Made by a program: the position numbers and the translations under genes | The notes under the pieces: generated by a model | Told to the model about the DNA's origin: nothing | What the model saw: the letters and a program-made list of their open reading frames with translations, nothing else | Databases searched by the model: none | Shown here: piece by piece, positions 24,931 through 33,579 of the stretch | Position numbering within the stretch: position 1 is the first letter of the stretch | Layout: every line of letters begins with the position of its first letter | Source: Verrucomicrobiota bacterium | GTDB lineage: Bacteria; Verrucomicrobiota; Verrucomicrobiia; Opitutales; Opitutaceae | Direction: 5' to 3' | DNA length: 64,000 nucleotides | Assembly: GCA_947471035.1 (NCBI GenBank) | Contig: CANIWJ010000004.1 | Coordinates: 1 to 64,000 of the forward strand

Positions 24931-25886
24931 CAGCGCACTTCGATATCGGAGTTCACGGCGGCCTCGATTAAGTCTTGGGGCAGCACCCGACCATCAATCT
25001 GGTCTCGGACCCGGTAAAGCTGCACAACACGGAAATCGTAGGACTCGCGCTCAGAGAAACATTCGTGCGCAGCTTCAAGGCATTCGCGGCTGTGGGTGGT
25101 GGCGAAAACTTGAATGTTAAGACGTTCTGCGGCGACTGCGATGCCCTGCCATACGCGCTTTAGCACGGTGTGGTGAAGACCGTTCTCGATTTCATCAATA
25201 AAGCAGATGGCGGGGCGTTGACCGAGTAGCTCGCAAAAGATGGCTATGAGACGGTTCACGCCTTGGCCGAGTTGGTCGATAGGCACTCGCTCACTCAGAC
25301 CAATGTCAGCTGAGATGTAGGGGAGGTTGGTTTCTTTCTCATAACTCAGGCGAACGGATTTGATCCGGCTGTCTACGGAGTTCAGCAGCGATTCGAGTTC
25401 TTTTTCGCCATCCTTCAAATCTACAGCGGTAGAAAAATCTCCAACTAAGTCATTAGGGTAGCGATGTTGGATGGGAACAACGCGAACCTTCAACTTTGGG
25501 TGACGTATACTACACCCAAACCTATATTCGCCTAAGTTGGACACATGCTCAAGCGGGGTTCCTTTATGGTGTGTTTGGGCTTTGTAGGTGGCAGGCGAAA
25601 GAGAAACAGCTAGCTCTGACTCAGCGTTCTTAAGTATGATTTTACTAAAAGCTGACTCGCTACCATCGCGCCTTAGCCACCGGTTGGGATTTCTTAGTCT
25701 CGAACTCAACCTCATGCGTTGGGATATCTCTCCGGCCTCCTGCGGTGCGGAGACTAAGGTTAATGCTTCGAGTAGCGTGGTTTTTCCGGTGTTGTTTTCG
25801 CCGACAATTAGGTTAACGCGGCTGAAGCCAAAGAGCTTTAAAGCCTGTATGCCTCGAAAATCGGTGACGTAAAGATCGGTGAACAT
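24930..25886 (-). CDS. OLD/AAA_15-type ATPase of putative defence pair
   Basis: 318 residues. It starts MFTDLYVTDFRGIQALKLFG, the usual opening of OLD/RecF-like ATPases. Walker A is GENNTGKTT (29-37), an ABC-like signature LGQGVNRLIAIF sits near residue 225, Walker B is CFIDEIENGLHH, and the switch histidine lies in VFATTHSREC. No TOPRIM domain follows; that function is in the next gene. AriA of PARIS and OLD proteins share this ATPase type. It starts eight bases after the MmeI-like gene and is AT-richer than its neighbours, suggesting recent acquisition. Confidence 0.88.
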   Translation of the reverse strand: MFTDLYVTDFRGIQALKLFGFSRVNLIVGENNTGKTTLLEALTLVSAPQEAGEISQRMRLSSRLRNPNRWLRRDGSESAFSKIILKNAESELAVSLSPATYKAQTHHKGTPLEHVSNLGEYRFGCSIRHPKLKVRVVPIQHRYPNDLVGDFSTAVDLKDGEKELESLLNSVDSRIKSVRLSYEKETNLPYISADIGLSERVPIDQLGQGVNRLIAIFCELLGQRPAICFIDEIENGLHHTVLKRVWQGIAVAAERLNIQVFATTHSRECLEAAHECFSERESYDFRVVQLYRVRDQIDGRVLPQDLIEAAVNSDIEVR

Positions 25887-25894
25887 GAGAAATA

Positions 25895-28771
25895 CTATAC
25901 AGGATTATCGGACGGAGGGGAAGCCTTGCGGCGTTTGGGTTTGGCGGCGGGGGCGAGGGGGGCGGAGAGTTTTTCGTAGAGGGCGAAGAGGTATTCTACC
26001 CGCTCGCGGTCGTTAAGGAAACTCGCGGGGCGGTAGGCTTTGTCCACCGCGTGATCGAGGACTTGATGGGCTTTTAACAAGTCAGCCGGCATCGCCAGCG
26101 GGTCGTAAAGATCGGCCAGCGAGGCTCCGGCGTCCAAGCGCGGGGCGCGGGCGTCGAGCACGGCTTGCGTGGCTTTTTCGATGGCGGCGCGCTGCTTGGC
26201 GTCGGGTTCGGGCCAAGGGAAGTTATTGTAAACGAGGGTGTTTGAATAACGATAGTCGCTCTTCAGCCGACCCCCGACTTGTCGCATCCATGCCATGTGC
26301 ATCATGGAGGTAAGCACGCCGAAATGGAACATCGTGGCTTCAGGCACGAATTGGAGTGTGTTGCTGCAAATCACCTCGGGTGGTAGGAACGCCATCGGGA
26401 TGTAGCGCCGGTTTTCAGACGATACCTCGGGAACAGCCAGATATTGAGTGTTTGGCTGGGCAATTTGGCGGAAGAGTGTCGGCTTGTCCGCATACGCGCG
26501 TGTCGATGCGGCTGCACTGCGCAAACGGAATGCCCTCACCTGCTCAATACGCTCGAGGACGAGAGGACAGCGGCGGAGCGTCGTCGGGTCTGCATTCACC
26601 AGCCACAGGCAGTATCGCTCGATGTTGTTTATGAAATCGCCGCCGCCCGTATATCGCCGGATGAACTTTGCTGACTGCGGTTCTTCGGCGAGCAACGCGC
26701 TCTTTTCTGCCGGTTCTAGAAGAAAATGGCCCCCGTCGGTAGGCTTGTTGCCCCAAGACATTTTGGGAACGTTGCTGAGCGGATTACTGCGGTTGCACAC
26801 CACTGCGGTAGAGCCGGCAACCAAGTAAGGACTGATTGGCAGGGTGCCGGACGCCAAAGCCACGGTGCCGTCCTCGTTCTCCTCATAAATGCTCGTTTTC
26901 TCCGGTGCCTGAGCCCCGAATCCAACGATCACGACATGCACGGCAGCCTTGCCGCTGGCTTCGTTTCGCCACGCGAAAGTGCGGAAACCAAAATGGATTT
27001 TTATCCCATGTTTGCGAAACAGGTGGGACCAAAGAATGCCCGCCTGTTCGCCCTGTGTGATGCTATTAGTGGAGACAAACGCACATTTTATCCCCGAGCC
27101 GTAAATGTAACGCGCGGCCAGCTCATACCAATTGCAGACGTAATCCAAGGCACCGACGGCCTCAACCTCGCCGAGGACCACGGCTTGTTCGGCCTTTTGT
27201 TCGGCGGTTTGATAGGTTTGCCCGATGAACGGCGGGTTGCCGAGCACGTAACTGCATTTCTCGGGCGGGAGAATGGTTTTCCAGTCGAGGCGGAGGGCAT
27301 TAGCGGGGACGATGACGGCGGATTTTTTGAGGGGGATGCGGGCGTAGTGACGACCAAAGGCTTTGGAGAAAGCCATGTTTACCTGGTGATCGGTGAGCCA
27401 CATGGCGGTCTCGGCGATGAGGGCGGGAAACTCTTCCAGCTCGATGCCGTAAAACTGGTCCACGTTTACGCGGGCGAGGTCGCCGACTTCGAGGCCGAGG
27501 GGTAGTTGGTTGCCGTAGATGGCTTGCAAGACTTCGAGTTCGAGGGCGCGCAGTTCTCGGTAGGCGACGACGAGGAAATTACCGCAGCCACAGGCGGGGT
27601 CGAGAAAGCGGAGGGCGGCGAGGCGGTCGTGGAATTGCTGGAGCTTTTTCTCGCGGCCGGGCGAGGGCAGCGCGAGCTTGCGAAACTCGGCGCGGAGCTC
27701 GTCGAGGAAGAGCGGGTCGATGACGCGGCGGATGTTTTCCTCGGAGGTGTAGTGGGCACCCTTGGCGCGGCGCTCGGCGGGCTCCATGACGCCTTGGAAG
27801 AGGGAGCCGAAGATGCCGGGCGAGATGCGGCTCCAATCGAACTGGCAGCAGCGGAGGAGGGCGGCGCGGTGGCCGGGTGTGGTGTCAGCGATGTCGAGTT
27901 TCTCGGCGAAAAGGCCGCCATTGACGTAAGGGAAGGCGGTGAACTCGGCGTCGAGGGCGGTGGAGCGCGCGGGCTGGTCGTGGTTGAGGACTTGGAAGAG
28001 TTTGGCGAGGCGGGGGCCGAGGTCGGAGCCGTCTTTTTTGGAGCGGTGGACGAAGCGGGTGAAACTGTTCCACTCAAAGATGTCGGTATCCTCGGCGAAG
28101 AGGCAGAAAAGGAGGCGAACTAGGAAGCGTTCGAGCTGGTGGCCGCTGTAACCGGTCTTTTTGAGTTCGTCGTGCAGGTCGCCTAGGAGGGCGACGGCCT
28201 TGAGGTTAACCTCCGGCTGGTTTTGGAAAAGAGCCTGTTCCTCGTCGCGGATGAAGGCGAAGTGGCGGAGCTTGTCGGGCAGGTCACGGAGTTGGAACTG
28301 GGCAGTTACGAAAGGCTGGTTTTTACGGCTGGAGGAAAAGCCCTTGAGGTAATCGTGAACCTCTTCGCCGAGATCGTAGAGGACGAAGTGGGCGAAGTCA
28401 GAGACGAGGACCCAGCGCGGGCGTTCGTCGGGGTCGAGATGATCGAGATAGTCGAAAGCCTGGCGGGCGGCGCCGCCCTTGGCGTCGGAGAGATCCTTCC
28501 CGGTGGACTTCATCTCGACGACGAGTTTTCCGGGCCAAAACAAATCGATGCGGCCCTCGCCGCGATCCTCGCGCTCAATACGGTGCTCGAACTCGGCGTC
28601 CACACTGCGGCGGTCGCGGCCAAAAATATCGAAAAAGGCGTCGAGGAAAGTTTTGGCGTCGGCCTCCTCGCGTTGCGGGCCGGCCCAGCTCTTCGCGAAG
28701 GCAAGAGCGCGGGATTTCATCTCCTCGCGGGAGAGCGTCACCACGGAGGGAGGACGGGAGGGGGTGGCCAT
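25895..28771 (-). CDS. MmeI-like type IIL restriction-modification enzyme
   Basis: 958 residues from the ATG at 28771 (an open frame continues to 28807). One chain carries nuclease, methyltransferase and target-recognition parts. The nuclease centre is DLFWPGKLVVEMKSTGK with Asp76, Glu86 and Lys88, the same D-x9-E-x-K spacing as MmeI. A helical spacer follows, then methyltransferase motif I FLDPACGCGNFLV and catalytic motif IV NPPFIGQ (adenine-N6 type). The C-terminal third should recognise DNA. Such enzymes methylate one strand of an asymmetric site and cut at a distance. First gene of a three-gene operon with the ATPase and the DUF3226 protein. Confidence 0.9.
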   Translation of the reverse strand: MATPSRPPSVVTLSREEMKSRALAFAKSWAGPQREEADAKTFLDAFFDIFGRDRRSVDAEFEHRIEREDRGEGRIDLFWPGKLVVEMKSTGKDLSDAKGGAARQAFDYLDHLDPDERPRWVLVSDFAHFVLYDLGEEVHDYLKGFSSSRKNQPFVTAQFQLRDLPDKLRHFAFIRDEEQALFQNQPEVNLKAVALLGDLHDELKKTGYSGHQLERFLVRLLFCLFAEDTDIFEWNSFTRFVHRSKKDGSDLGPRLAKLFQVLNHDQPARSTALDAEFTAFPYVNGGLFAEKLDIADTTPGHRAALLRCCQFDWSRISPGIFGSLFQGVMEPAERRAKGAHYTSEENIRRVIDPLFLDELRAEFRKLALPSPGREKKLQQFHDRLAALRFLDPACGCGNFLVVAYRELRALELEVLQAIYGNQLPLGLEVGDLARVNVDQFYGIELEEFPALIAETAMWLTDHQVNMAFSKAFGRHYARIPLKKSAVIVPANALRLDWKTILPPEKCSYVLGNPPFIGQTYQTAEQKAEQAVVLGEVEAVGALDYVCNWYELAARYIYGSGIKCAFVSTNSITQGEQAGILWSHLFRKHGIKIHFGFRTFAWRNEASGKAAVHVVIVGFGAQAPEKTSIYEENEDGTVALASGTLPISPYLVAGSTAVVCNRSNPLSNVPKMSWGNKPTDGGHFLLEPAEKSALLAEEPQSAKFIRRYTGGGDFINNIERYCLWLVNADPTTLRRCPLVLERIEQVRAFRLRSAAASTRAYADKPTLFRQIAQPNTQYLAVPEVSSENRRYIPMAFLPPEVICSNTLQFVPEATMFHFGVLTSMMHMAWMRQVGGRLKSDYRYSNTLVYNNFPWPEPDAKQRAAIEKATQAVLDARAPRLDAGASLADLYDPLAMPADLLKAHQVLDHAVDKAYRPASFLNDRERVEYLFALYEKLSAPLAPAAKPKRRKASPPSDNPV

Positions 28772-28899
28772 GAGCGCCAAAACAAGGGGTTCCGCAGACA
28801 GCGGCAAGCGCGGCGTATCCCCGTGCGGCGGGGAAGAGGCACAGCAAGAAACTGTGCAACAGGGTTCCCCGCCGAATGCCAGTCGGCCTTATCCGCCGC

Positions 28900-30150
28900 T
28901 TAAACCGCGCGGAAAACGACCGCCGCGTTCTGGCCGCCGAAGCCGAGGTTGTTGCTCAACACCGCCGAGACCGAGGCCGAGCGGGCCACGTTGGGCACGT
29001 AGTCCAGGTCGCACTCGGGATCGGGATCGTGCAGGTTGATTGTCGGCGCGAGGGTCTGGGTCTGAAGGGTCTTGGCGCAAATCACGCTCTCGATGCCGCC
29101 GGCGCCGCCGAGCAGATGGCCGGTCATGGATTTGGTGGAGCTGACCGGCACGGATGTGGCGCGGTCGCCGAACACGCGTTTGATCGCGAGGGTCTCAAAT
29201 TTGTCGTTGTAAGGCGTGCTGGTGCCGTGGGCGTTGATGTAGCCGACCGCATCGGTGGCGACTCCGGCGGATTTGAGCGCACGAGTCATGGCCATGCCCA
29301 AGCCTTTGCCCTCGGGGTCGGGCATGGTGATGTGGTGGGCGTCGGCGGTGGCGGCGTAGCCAGCGAGTTCACAATAGATGCGGGCGCCGCGTTTTTTCGC
29401 GTGTTCGAGGGATTCGAGCACGAGCACGCCCGCGCCTTCGCCCATGATGAAGCCGTCACGGCCATTGGAGAAGGGGCGGCAGGCGGTGGCGGGATCGTCG
29501 TTGCGCGTGCTCATGGCCTTCATGGCGCAGAAGCTAGCGTAGGCGAAGGGCGTGATGGCGGCCTCGGTGCCGCCGGCGATCATCACATCGGCATCGCCGC
29601 GGCGGATCATGTGCATGGATTCGCCCAAGGCATGGGTGCCGGTGGCGCAGGCGGAAACGATGCCGAAATTGGGTCCACGCGCGCCGAGCTCGATGGCAAT
29701 GATGCCCGAGCAAATGTTGCCGATCAGCGCCGGGATGGTGAAGGGCGAGACCTTGCGGGGGCCGCCGTCGTGCAGCTTCTTCAACTGCGTCTCATAGGTA
29801 AACATGCCGCCGATGCCGGAGCCCACCACCACGCCAACGCGGTCGGGGTCTTCGGTGTCCATGCTCAGGCCGGAGTCGGCCCAGGCCTGCTTGGCCGCAC
29901 AAAAGCCGAAGTGAGTGTAGCGGTCGTTGCGTCGCGCCTCCTTCGGATCCATGAAATCCTCCGCGTTCCAACCGCGCACTTCGGCCCCGATCTGGGTGGC
30001 AAAAGGAGCGGGATCAAAAAGCGAGATACGGTCGATGCCGTTTTTACCGGCGACGAGACTGGCCCAGAAAGTGTCGGCATTCTGGCCGAGGCCGTGAATG
30101 ACGCCGAGGCCGGTGACGACGACGCGTTGGGAATCAGGAAGCGTGGACAT
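28900..30150 (-). CDS. fabF: beta-ketoacyl-ACP synthase II
   Basis: 416 residues. The condensing-enzyme triad is complete: Cys in IVSACATGTHALGE (about 163), His in YINAHGTSTPYND (about 306) and His in SMTGHLLGGAGG (about 343). It starts VVVTGLGVIHGLGQNADTFW and ends LGFGGQNAAVVF, as in FabF. It elongates acyl-ACP with malonyl-ACP. Gene order fabG-acpP-fabF on the minus strand is a common type II fatty-acid synthesis cluster; a terminator after acpP may lower fabF expression relative to acpP. Confidence 0.96.
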   Translation of the reverse strand: MSTLPDSQRVVVTGLGVIHGLGQNADTFWASLVAGKNGIDRISLFDPAPFATQIGAEVRGWNAEDFMDPKEARRNDRYTHFGFCAAKQAWADSGLSMDTEDPDRVGVVVGSGIGGMFTYETQLKKLHDGGPRKVSPFTIPALIGNICSGIIAIELGARGPNFGIVSACATGTHALGESMHMIRRGDADVMIAGGTEAAITPFAYASFCAMKAMSTRNDDPATACRPFSNGRDGFIMGEGAGVLVLESLEHAKKRGARIYCELAGYAATADAHHITMPDPEGKGLGMAMTRALKSAGVATDAVGYINAHGTSTPYNDKFETLAIKRVFGDRATSVPVSSTKSMTGHLLGGAGGIESVICAKTLQTQTLAPTINLHDPDPECDLDYVPNVARSASVSAVLSNNLGFGGQNAAVVFRAV

Positions 30151-30259
30151 ATGCGAAGGGAAAACGTTGAGGCACCGGCACCGCGCAGCGCAAGACCGGG
30201 GGCGGAGGCAGAGTGGAAAAGTGACGATTTACGAAGCTCGCTGCGCGTGACCGAAAAAT

Positions 30260-30295
30260 AAAACCGCCCGCTCCGGAATACGGAGCGGGCGGTTT
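30260..30295 (-). terminator. strong hairpin terminator after acpP
   Basis: Twelve-base perfect arms (ccgcccgctccg and cggagcgggcgg) with a five-base loop and an A/T-rich tail, 30 bases after acpP. It separates acpP from fabF. Confidence 0.9.
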
Positions 30296-30324
30296 AAAGT
30301 AACGCGAACGAAGCGCAAAGTGGC

Positions 30325-30588
30325 TTAAGCGACGCCGGCCTTGGCCTTGATGTATTCGGTCACTTGACCGACGGTCTTGAGCTTCTCGGCATCGGCTTCA
30401 GGGATCTCGCCCTTGATCTCGTCCTTGAACTCTTCTTCGAAGGCCATGATCAACTCGACGGTGTCGAGGGAATCGGCGCCGAGGTCGTCCAAAAAGGACG
30501 CGGTGGGCGTGATCTGCTCTTCGTTAACATTGAGTTGGTTAACAATGATTTCTTTGACGCGCTGTTCGATGGTTTTTTGGTCGGCCAT
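30325..30588 (-). CDS. acpP: acyl carrier protein
   Basis: 87 residues from the ATG at 30588 ([19 protein letters not shown]). The phosphopantetheine serine is in [15 protein letters not shown]. The protein is acidic and helical, a normal ACP that carries growing acyl chains during fatty-acid synthesis. It lies 29 bases after fabG and upstream of fabF. Confidence 0.97.
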   Translation of the reverse strand: MADQKTIEQRVKEIIVNQLNVNEEQITPTASFLDDLGADSLDTVELIMAFEEEFKDEIKGEIPEADAEKLKTVGQVTEYIKAKAGVA

Positions 30589-30617
30589 GTTGGGTAAAAT
30601 GCTGGAATGAAGAAGGC

Positions 30618-31358
30618 TCACATCGCCATGCCACCGTCAACGGCAAAAACCTGCCCGGTGACATATGCCGCCTCATCGGCGCATAAAAACGCGACGGCGT
30701 GGGCGATATCGGAGGGTTCGCCGAAACGCTGCATCGGGATGAGCGCAGTGGCACCCTTTTGCACCTCTTCGCTCAGCTCGGCGGTCATGTCGGTCTTGAT
30801 GAAGCCGGGGGCAACCACATTCACGGTGACGCCGCGCTTGGCGAATTCCTTGGCGGTCGCCTTGGTAAAGCCGATCATGCCGGCCTTGGCGGCGGCGTAG
30901 TTGGCCTGCCCGGCGTTGCCCATGATACCGGTCACCGAGGAGATGTTGACGATGCGTCCGAAACGGGCGCGGCACATGGGCCAGCCAATCGCCTTGGTCC
31001 AGTAGAAGCAGCTGGTGAGGTTGGTCTGGATAACGCTGTTCCAATCGTCGTCGCTCATGCGCGCGAGCAGGCCGTCGCGGGTGATGCCGGCGTTGTTTAC
31101 CAGAATGTCGATTTTACCAAACTCCTTGAGCAGGGCTTCGGCGGCGGCATTCACTGCCGCGCCATCGGCCACATCCACCGCGCGGGCGATCGCCTTGCCG
31201 CCAGCGGCGGTGATGGCGGAGGCCACCGCGCCGCAGGACTCGGCAGACTTGGAAACACAGATAACAGTGACGCCCTGGGCGGCGAGCGTCTCGGCGATGG
31301 CTTTGCCGATGCCACGTCCGGCGCCGGTGACTAGAGCGGTTCTATTGGTGTAGGTCAT
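30618..31358 (-). CDS. fabG: 3-oxoacyl-ACP reductase
   Basis: 246 residues, a classical short-chain dehydrogenase. The NADP-binding motif is [25 protein letters not shown] marks the FabG branch, and the catalytic Ser/Tyr/Lys lie in [10 protein letters not shown] and [11 protein letters not shown]. It ends [15 protein letters not shown]. It reduces 3-oxoacyl-ACP in each round of elongation. It heads the cluster with acpP and fabF. Confidence 0.97.
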   Translation of the reverse strand: MTYTNRTALVTGAGRGIGKAIAETLAAQGVTVICVSKSAESCGAVASAITAAGGKAIARAVDVADGAAVNAAAEALLKEFGKIDILVNNAGITRDGLLARMSDDDWNSVIQTNLTSCFYWTKAIGWPMCRARFGRIVNISSVTGIMGNAGQANYAAAKAGMIGFTKATAKEFAKRGVTVNVVAPGFIKTDMTAELSEEVQKGATALIPMQRFGEPSDIAHAVAFLCADEAAYVTGQVFAVDGGMAM

Positions 31359-31425
31359 GTAGAGGAGAGAAACGAAACAAGAGAGGGTTTAAGCGCGGGG
31401 TGCGAAGTCGGCGGGAACGAATGCG

Positions 31426-32595
31426 TTAATAGACGTCACGCTGGTAACGTTTATCTTTCTTCATCTGCTTCACGTATTCCTGGGCTTTCTCAATGGGCAT
31501 GGCACCTTGTTCGGCGATGATGTCGTGCAGGGCTTGGTCAACGTCTTTGGCCATGCGCTTGGCATCGCCGCAGACAAAAAAGTGACCGCCGTTTTGAATC
31601 CAGGCCCAAATCTCGGCCGCGTTCGTGCGCATCTTGTCCTGCACATAGACCTTGGTGCCCTGATCGCGGGACCAAGCGAGGTCGAGATGAGCAAGTTTGC
31701 CGTCGGCGAGATACTTCTCCCACTCCTCTTGATAAAGGAAATCGGTCTTACTTTTCTGGTCGCCGAAAAACACCCAATTACGCCCCGTCGCACCGGAGGC
31801 GATGCGGTCCTGCACAAAGGCGCGGAACGGCGCGATACCGGTGCCGGGCCCGACCATGATGCAGTCCTTGGCACCGTCTTCCGGCGGGCCGAAGTGCGAA
31901 TCAGAAACGAATACCGGCGTCGGCGTCTCGCCCACCGCCACGCGGTCGGCCATGAAAGTGGAACACACACCGTGGCGTTCGTGACCGTTGGTGGTATAGC
32001 GCACCACCGCGACGGTCAGATGAATCTCCTGTGGATAAACCCGGGAGGACGACGCGATCGAGTAGAGACGCGGCATGAGTTTGCGCATGTGGTCCACCAA
32101 CTCCTGAGCGGTCAGACGGGCGGAGGGAAACTCGGCCAACAAATCCGCATACTCACGCTCATCCAAAAAGGCGGTAAGCTGCTCCTTCGCCTCGGGTTTG
32201 AGCAAGGCCTCGAGCCGGGCTTTCTCGACGGAGTCGGTGGCTTTGGCGAAGAGGGTGTTAACGATTTTCGCGGTCGGCCCACCCAGTGCCAGCCGTGAGC
32301 TCAAGGCCTCGCGCAAAGTAATTGGCGCGGGCAGCTTTAGCATCGCAGGAGAAACCAGCTCGCTGCCCGTGGCCTGCACACTCGAAATAATCGCCTCCAC
32401 CTCGACACCTCGATTGGTCGGGTAAACGCCGAGCGAATCGCCCGCTTTGTAGACGAGGTCGCTGCCCTTGAGCGAGACGACGAAATGGCGGGTTTCCTTG
32501 GAGGAGCCCGGCTTGTTAAGCAGTCGGTTCTCGGTAATGCGGGCCGGGAACGGGTTCTCTTTAGAGTAGGAGGAAGCGGCGACGGTTGCGGACAT
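31426..32595 (-). CDS. CysJ-like sulfite reductase flavoprotein without flavodoxin domain
   Basis: 389 residues. It contains the FAD-binding module (YKAGDSLGVYPTN, PRLYSIASSS with the R-x-Y-S FAD contact, HGVCSTFMADR) and the NADPH-binding module (GPGTGIAPFRAFVQD, FVCGDAKRMAKDVD), ending RYQRDVY with the aromatic residue that stacks on FAD. The FMN-binding flavodoxin domain of E. coli CysJ is absent, so electrons should pass to another carrier or directly to a reductase. Similar shortened forms are annotated sulfite reductase subunit alpha. No sulfite reductase hemoprotein gene is in this window. Confidence 0.88.
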   Translation of the reverse strand: MSATVAASSYSKENPFPARITENRLLNKPGSSKETRHFVVSLKGSDLVYKAGDSLGVYPTNRGVEVEAIISSVQATGSELVSPAMLKLPAPITLREALSSRLALGGPTAKIVNTLFAKATDSVEKARLEALLKPEAKEQLTAFLDEREYADLLAEFPSARLTAQELVDHMRKLMPRLYSIASSSRVYPQEIHLTVAVVRYTTNGHERHGVCSTFMADRVAVGETPTPVFVSDSHFGPPEDGAKDCIMVGPGTGIAPFRAFVQDRIASGATGRNWVFFGDQKSKTDFLYQEEWEKYLADGKLAHLDLAWSRDQGTKVYVQDKMRTNAAEIWAWIQNGGHFFVCGDAKRMAKDVDQALHDIIAEQGAMPIEKAQEYVKQMKKDKRYQRDVY

Positions 32596-32716
32596 AAGAG
32601 GGCGTACGTCATGCCCGTCCCGCGCCCGCGCAAGCCCTTACTTTCTGCGTTCATTCTTCGGCGGACCTACGCGCGCGCTTGCTTCGCCCCGTGCTTTCGC
32701 GCCAACTGCCCCGCTC

Positions 32717-33541
32717 ATGTCCGACAACGCCGTACGTCTGCAAAAATTCCTCGCCGATGCCGGCGTCTGTTCTCGCCGCGCCGCCGAGCAGCTAATCACG
32801 CAGGGTGAAGTGTGGGTAAATGCCAAGCTAGCCACCTTGGGCCAGAAAATCGACCCCGAGACCGACAAGGTCACCGTCGAGGGCATCCAGGTGCGCTCCA
32901 TCGTCCAACCCAAGATCACCCTCGCCGTCCACAAACCGCGCGGCCTGATCTGCTCCAACGACGACCCGCACAATCCCGAGACCGTCTTCACCCTCCTGCC
33001 CCGCCAACTGGCGAAATACCGGTTTTTCTGCGCCGGCCGCCTCGATAAAGACTCCGAAGGCCTGGTCATTCTGACCACCGATGGCGATCTCGCCCAACGC
33101 CTCACCCACCCGAGCAACCTCGTTACCAAGCGTTATCTCGTGATCCTGGAAAACGGCTTCGCCCGCGAACGCATTCCCCGCCTCCTTTCCGGCATCACCA
33201 TCGAAGGCGAACGCCTCAAGGTCGAGTACGCCAACCTCATCAACCCCAGCCCGTCGGGCCTCGCCACCTCGCTCGATGTGCACATGCACCACGGCAAGAA
33301 ACGCGAAATCCGCCAGCTCTTCCTCGCCTTGGGCCACCCCGTCAAACGCCTTAAACGCTACCAGATCGGCGCCTTTGCCCTTCGCGGCATCCCCGTGCGC
33401 GCCGGCAAACAGCTCTCCCCCGCCGAGATCGAGTCCCTCTTCGCCCAGCCCGGCCTCGCCCCCCGCCCCTCCTCCGTGCGCGCCTCGCAAAAACCCGCGC
33501 CCAAACGGCTCGCCAAACGCCGTCCCGCCGCCAAAAAGTAA
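32717..33541 (+). CDS. RluB/RsuA-type pseudouridine synthase
   Basis: 274 residues: an N-terminal S4 RNA-binding domain (VRLQKFLADAGVCSRRAAEQ), then the RsuA/RluB catalytic domain with the Asp nucleophile in GRLDKDSEGLVILTTDGD and the KKREIRQLF segment near residue 193. The C-terminus is a basic, Ala/Lys-rich tail. It modifies uridine in ribosomal RNA (23S for RluB, 16S for RsuA); the exact target is not decided by sequence. It is divergent from the flavoprotein gene. Confidence 0.92.
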   Translation: MSDNAVRLQKFLADAGVCSRRAAEQLITQGEVWVNAKLATLGQKIDPETDKVTVEGIQVRSIVQPKITLAVHKPRGLICSNDDPHNPETVFTLLPRQLAKYRFFCAGRLDKDSEGLVILTTDGDLAQRLTHPSNLVTKRYLVILENGFARERIPRLLSGITIEGERLKVEYANLINPSPSGLATSLDVHMHHGKKREIRQLFLALGHPVKRLKRYQIGAFALRGIPVRAGKQLSPAEIESLFAQPGLAPRPSSVRASQKPAPKRLAKRRPAAKK

Positions 33542-33579
33542 AGCACTCTCCCTTTTTTAAACCGCACCGATTCCGTCCC

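Noticed and set aside
24298-25886. calling the ATPase/TOPRIM pair PARIS
   Set aside because: The ATPase type fits, but the effector matches the DUF3226 pattern and is shorter than the DUF4435 AriB proteins, so only a PARIS-like label is justified.
28876-30261. 461-residue open frame on the plus strand
   Set aside because: Antisense shadow of fabF with no recognisable domain.
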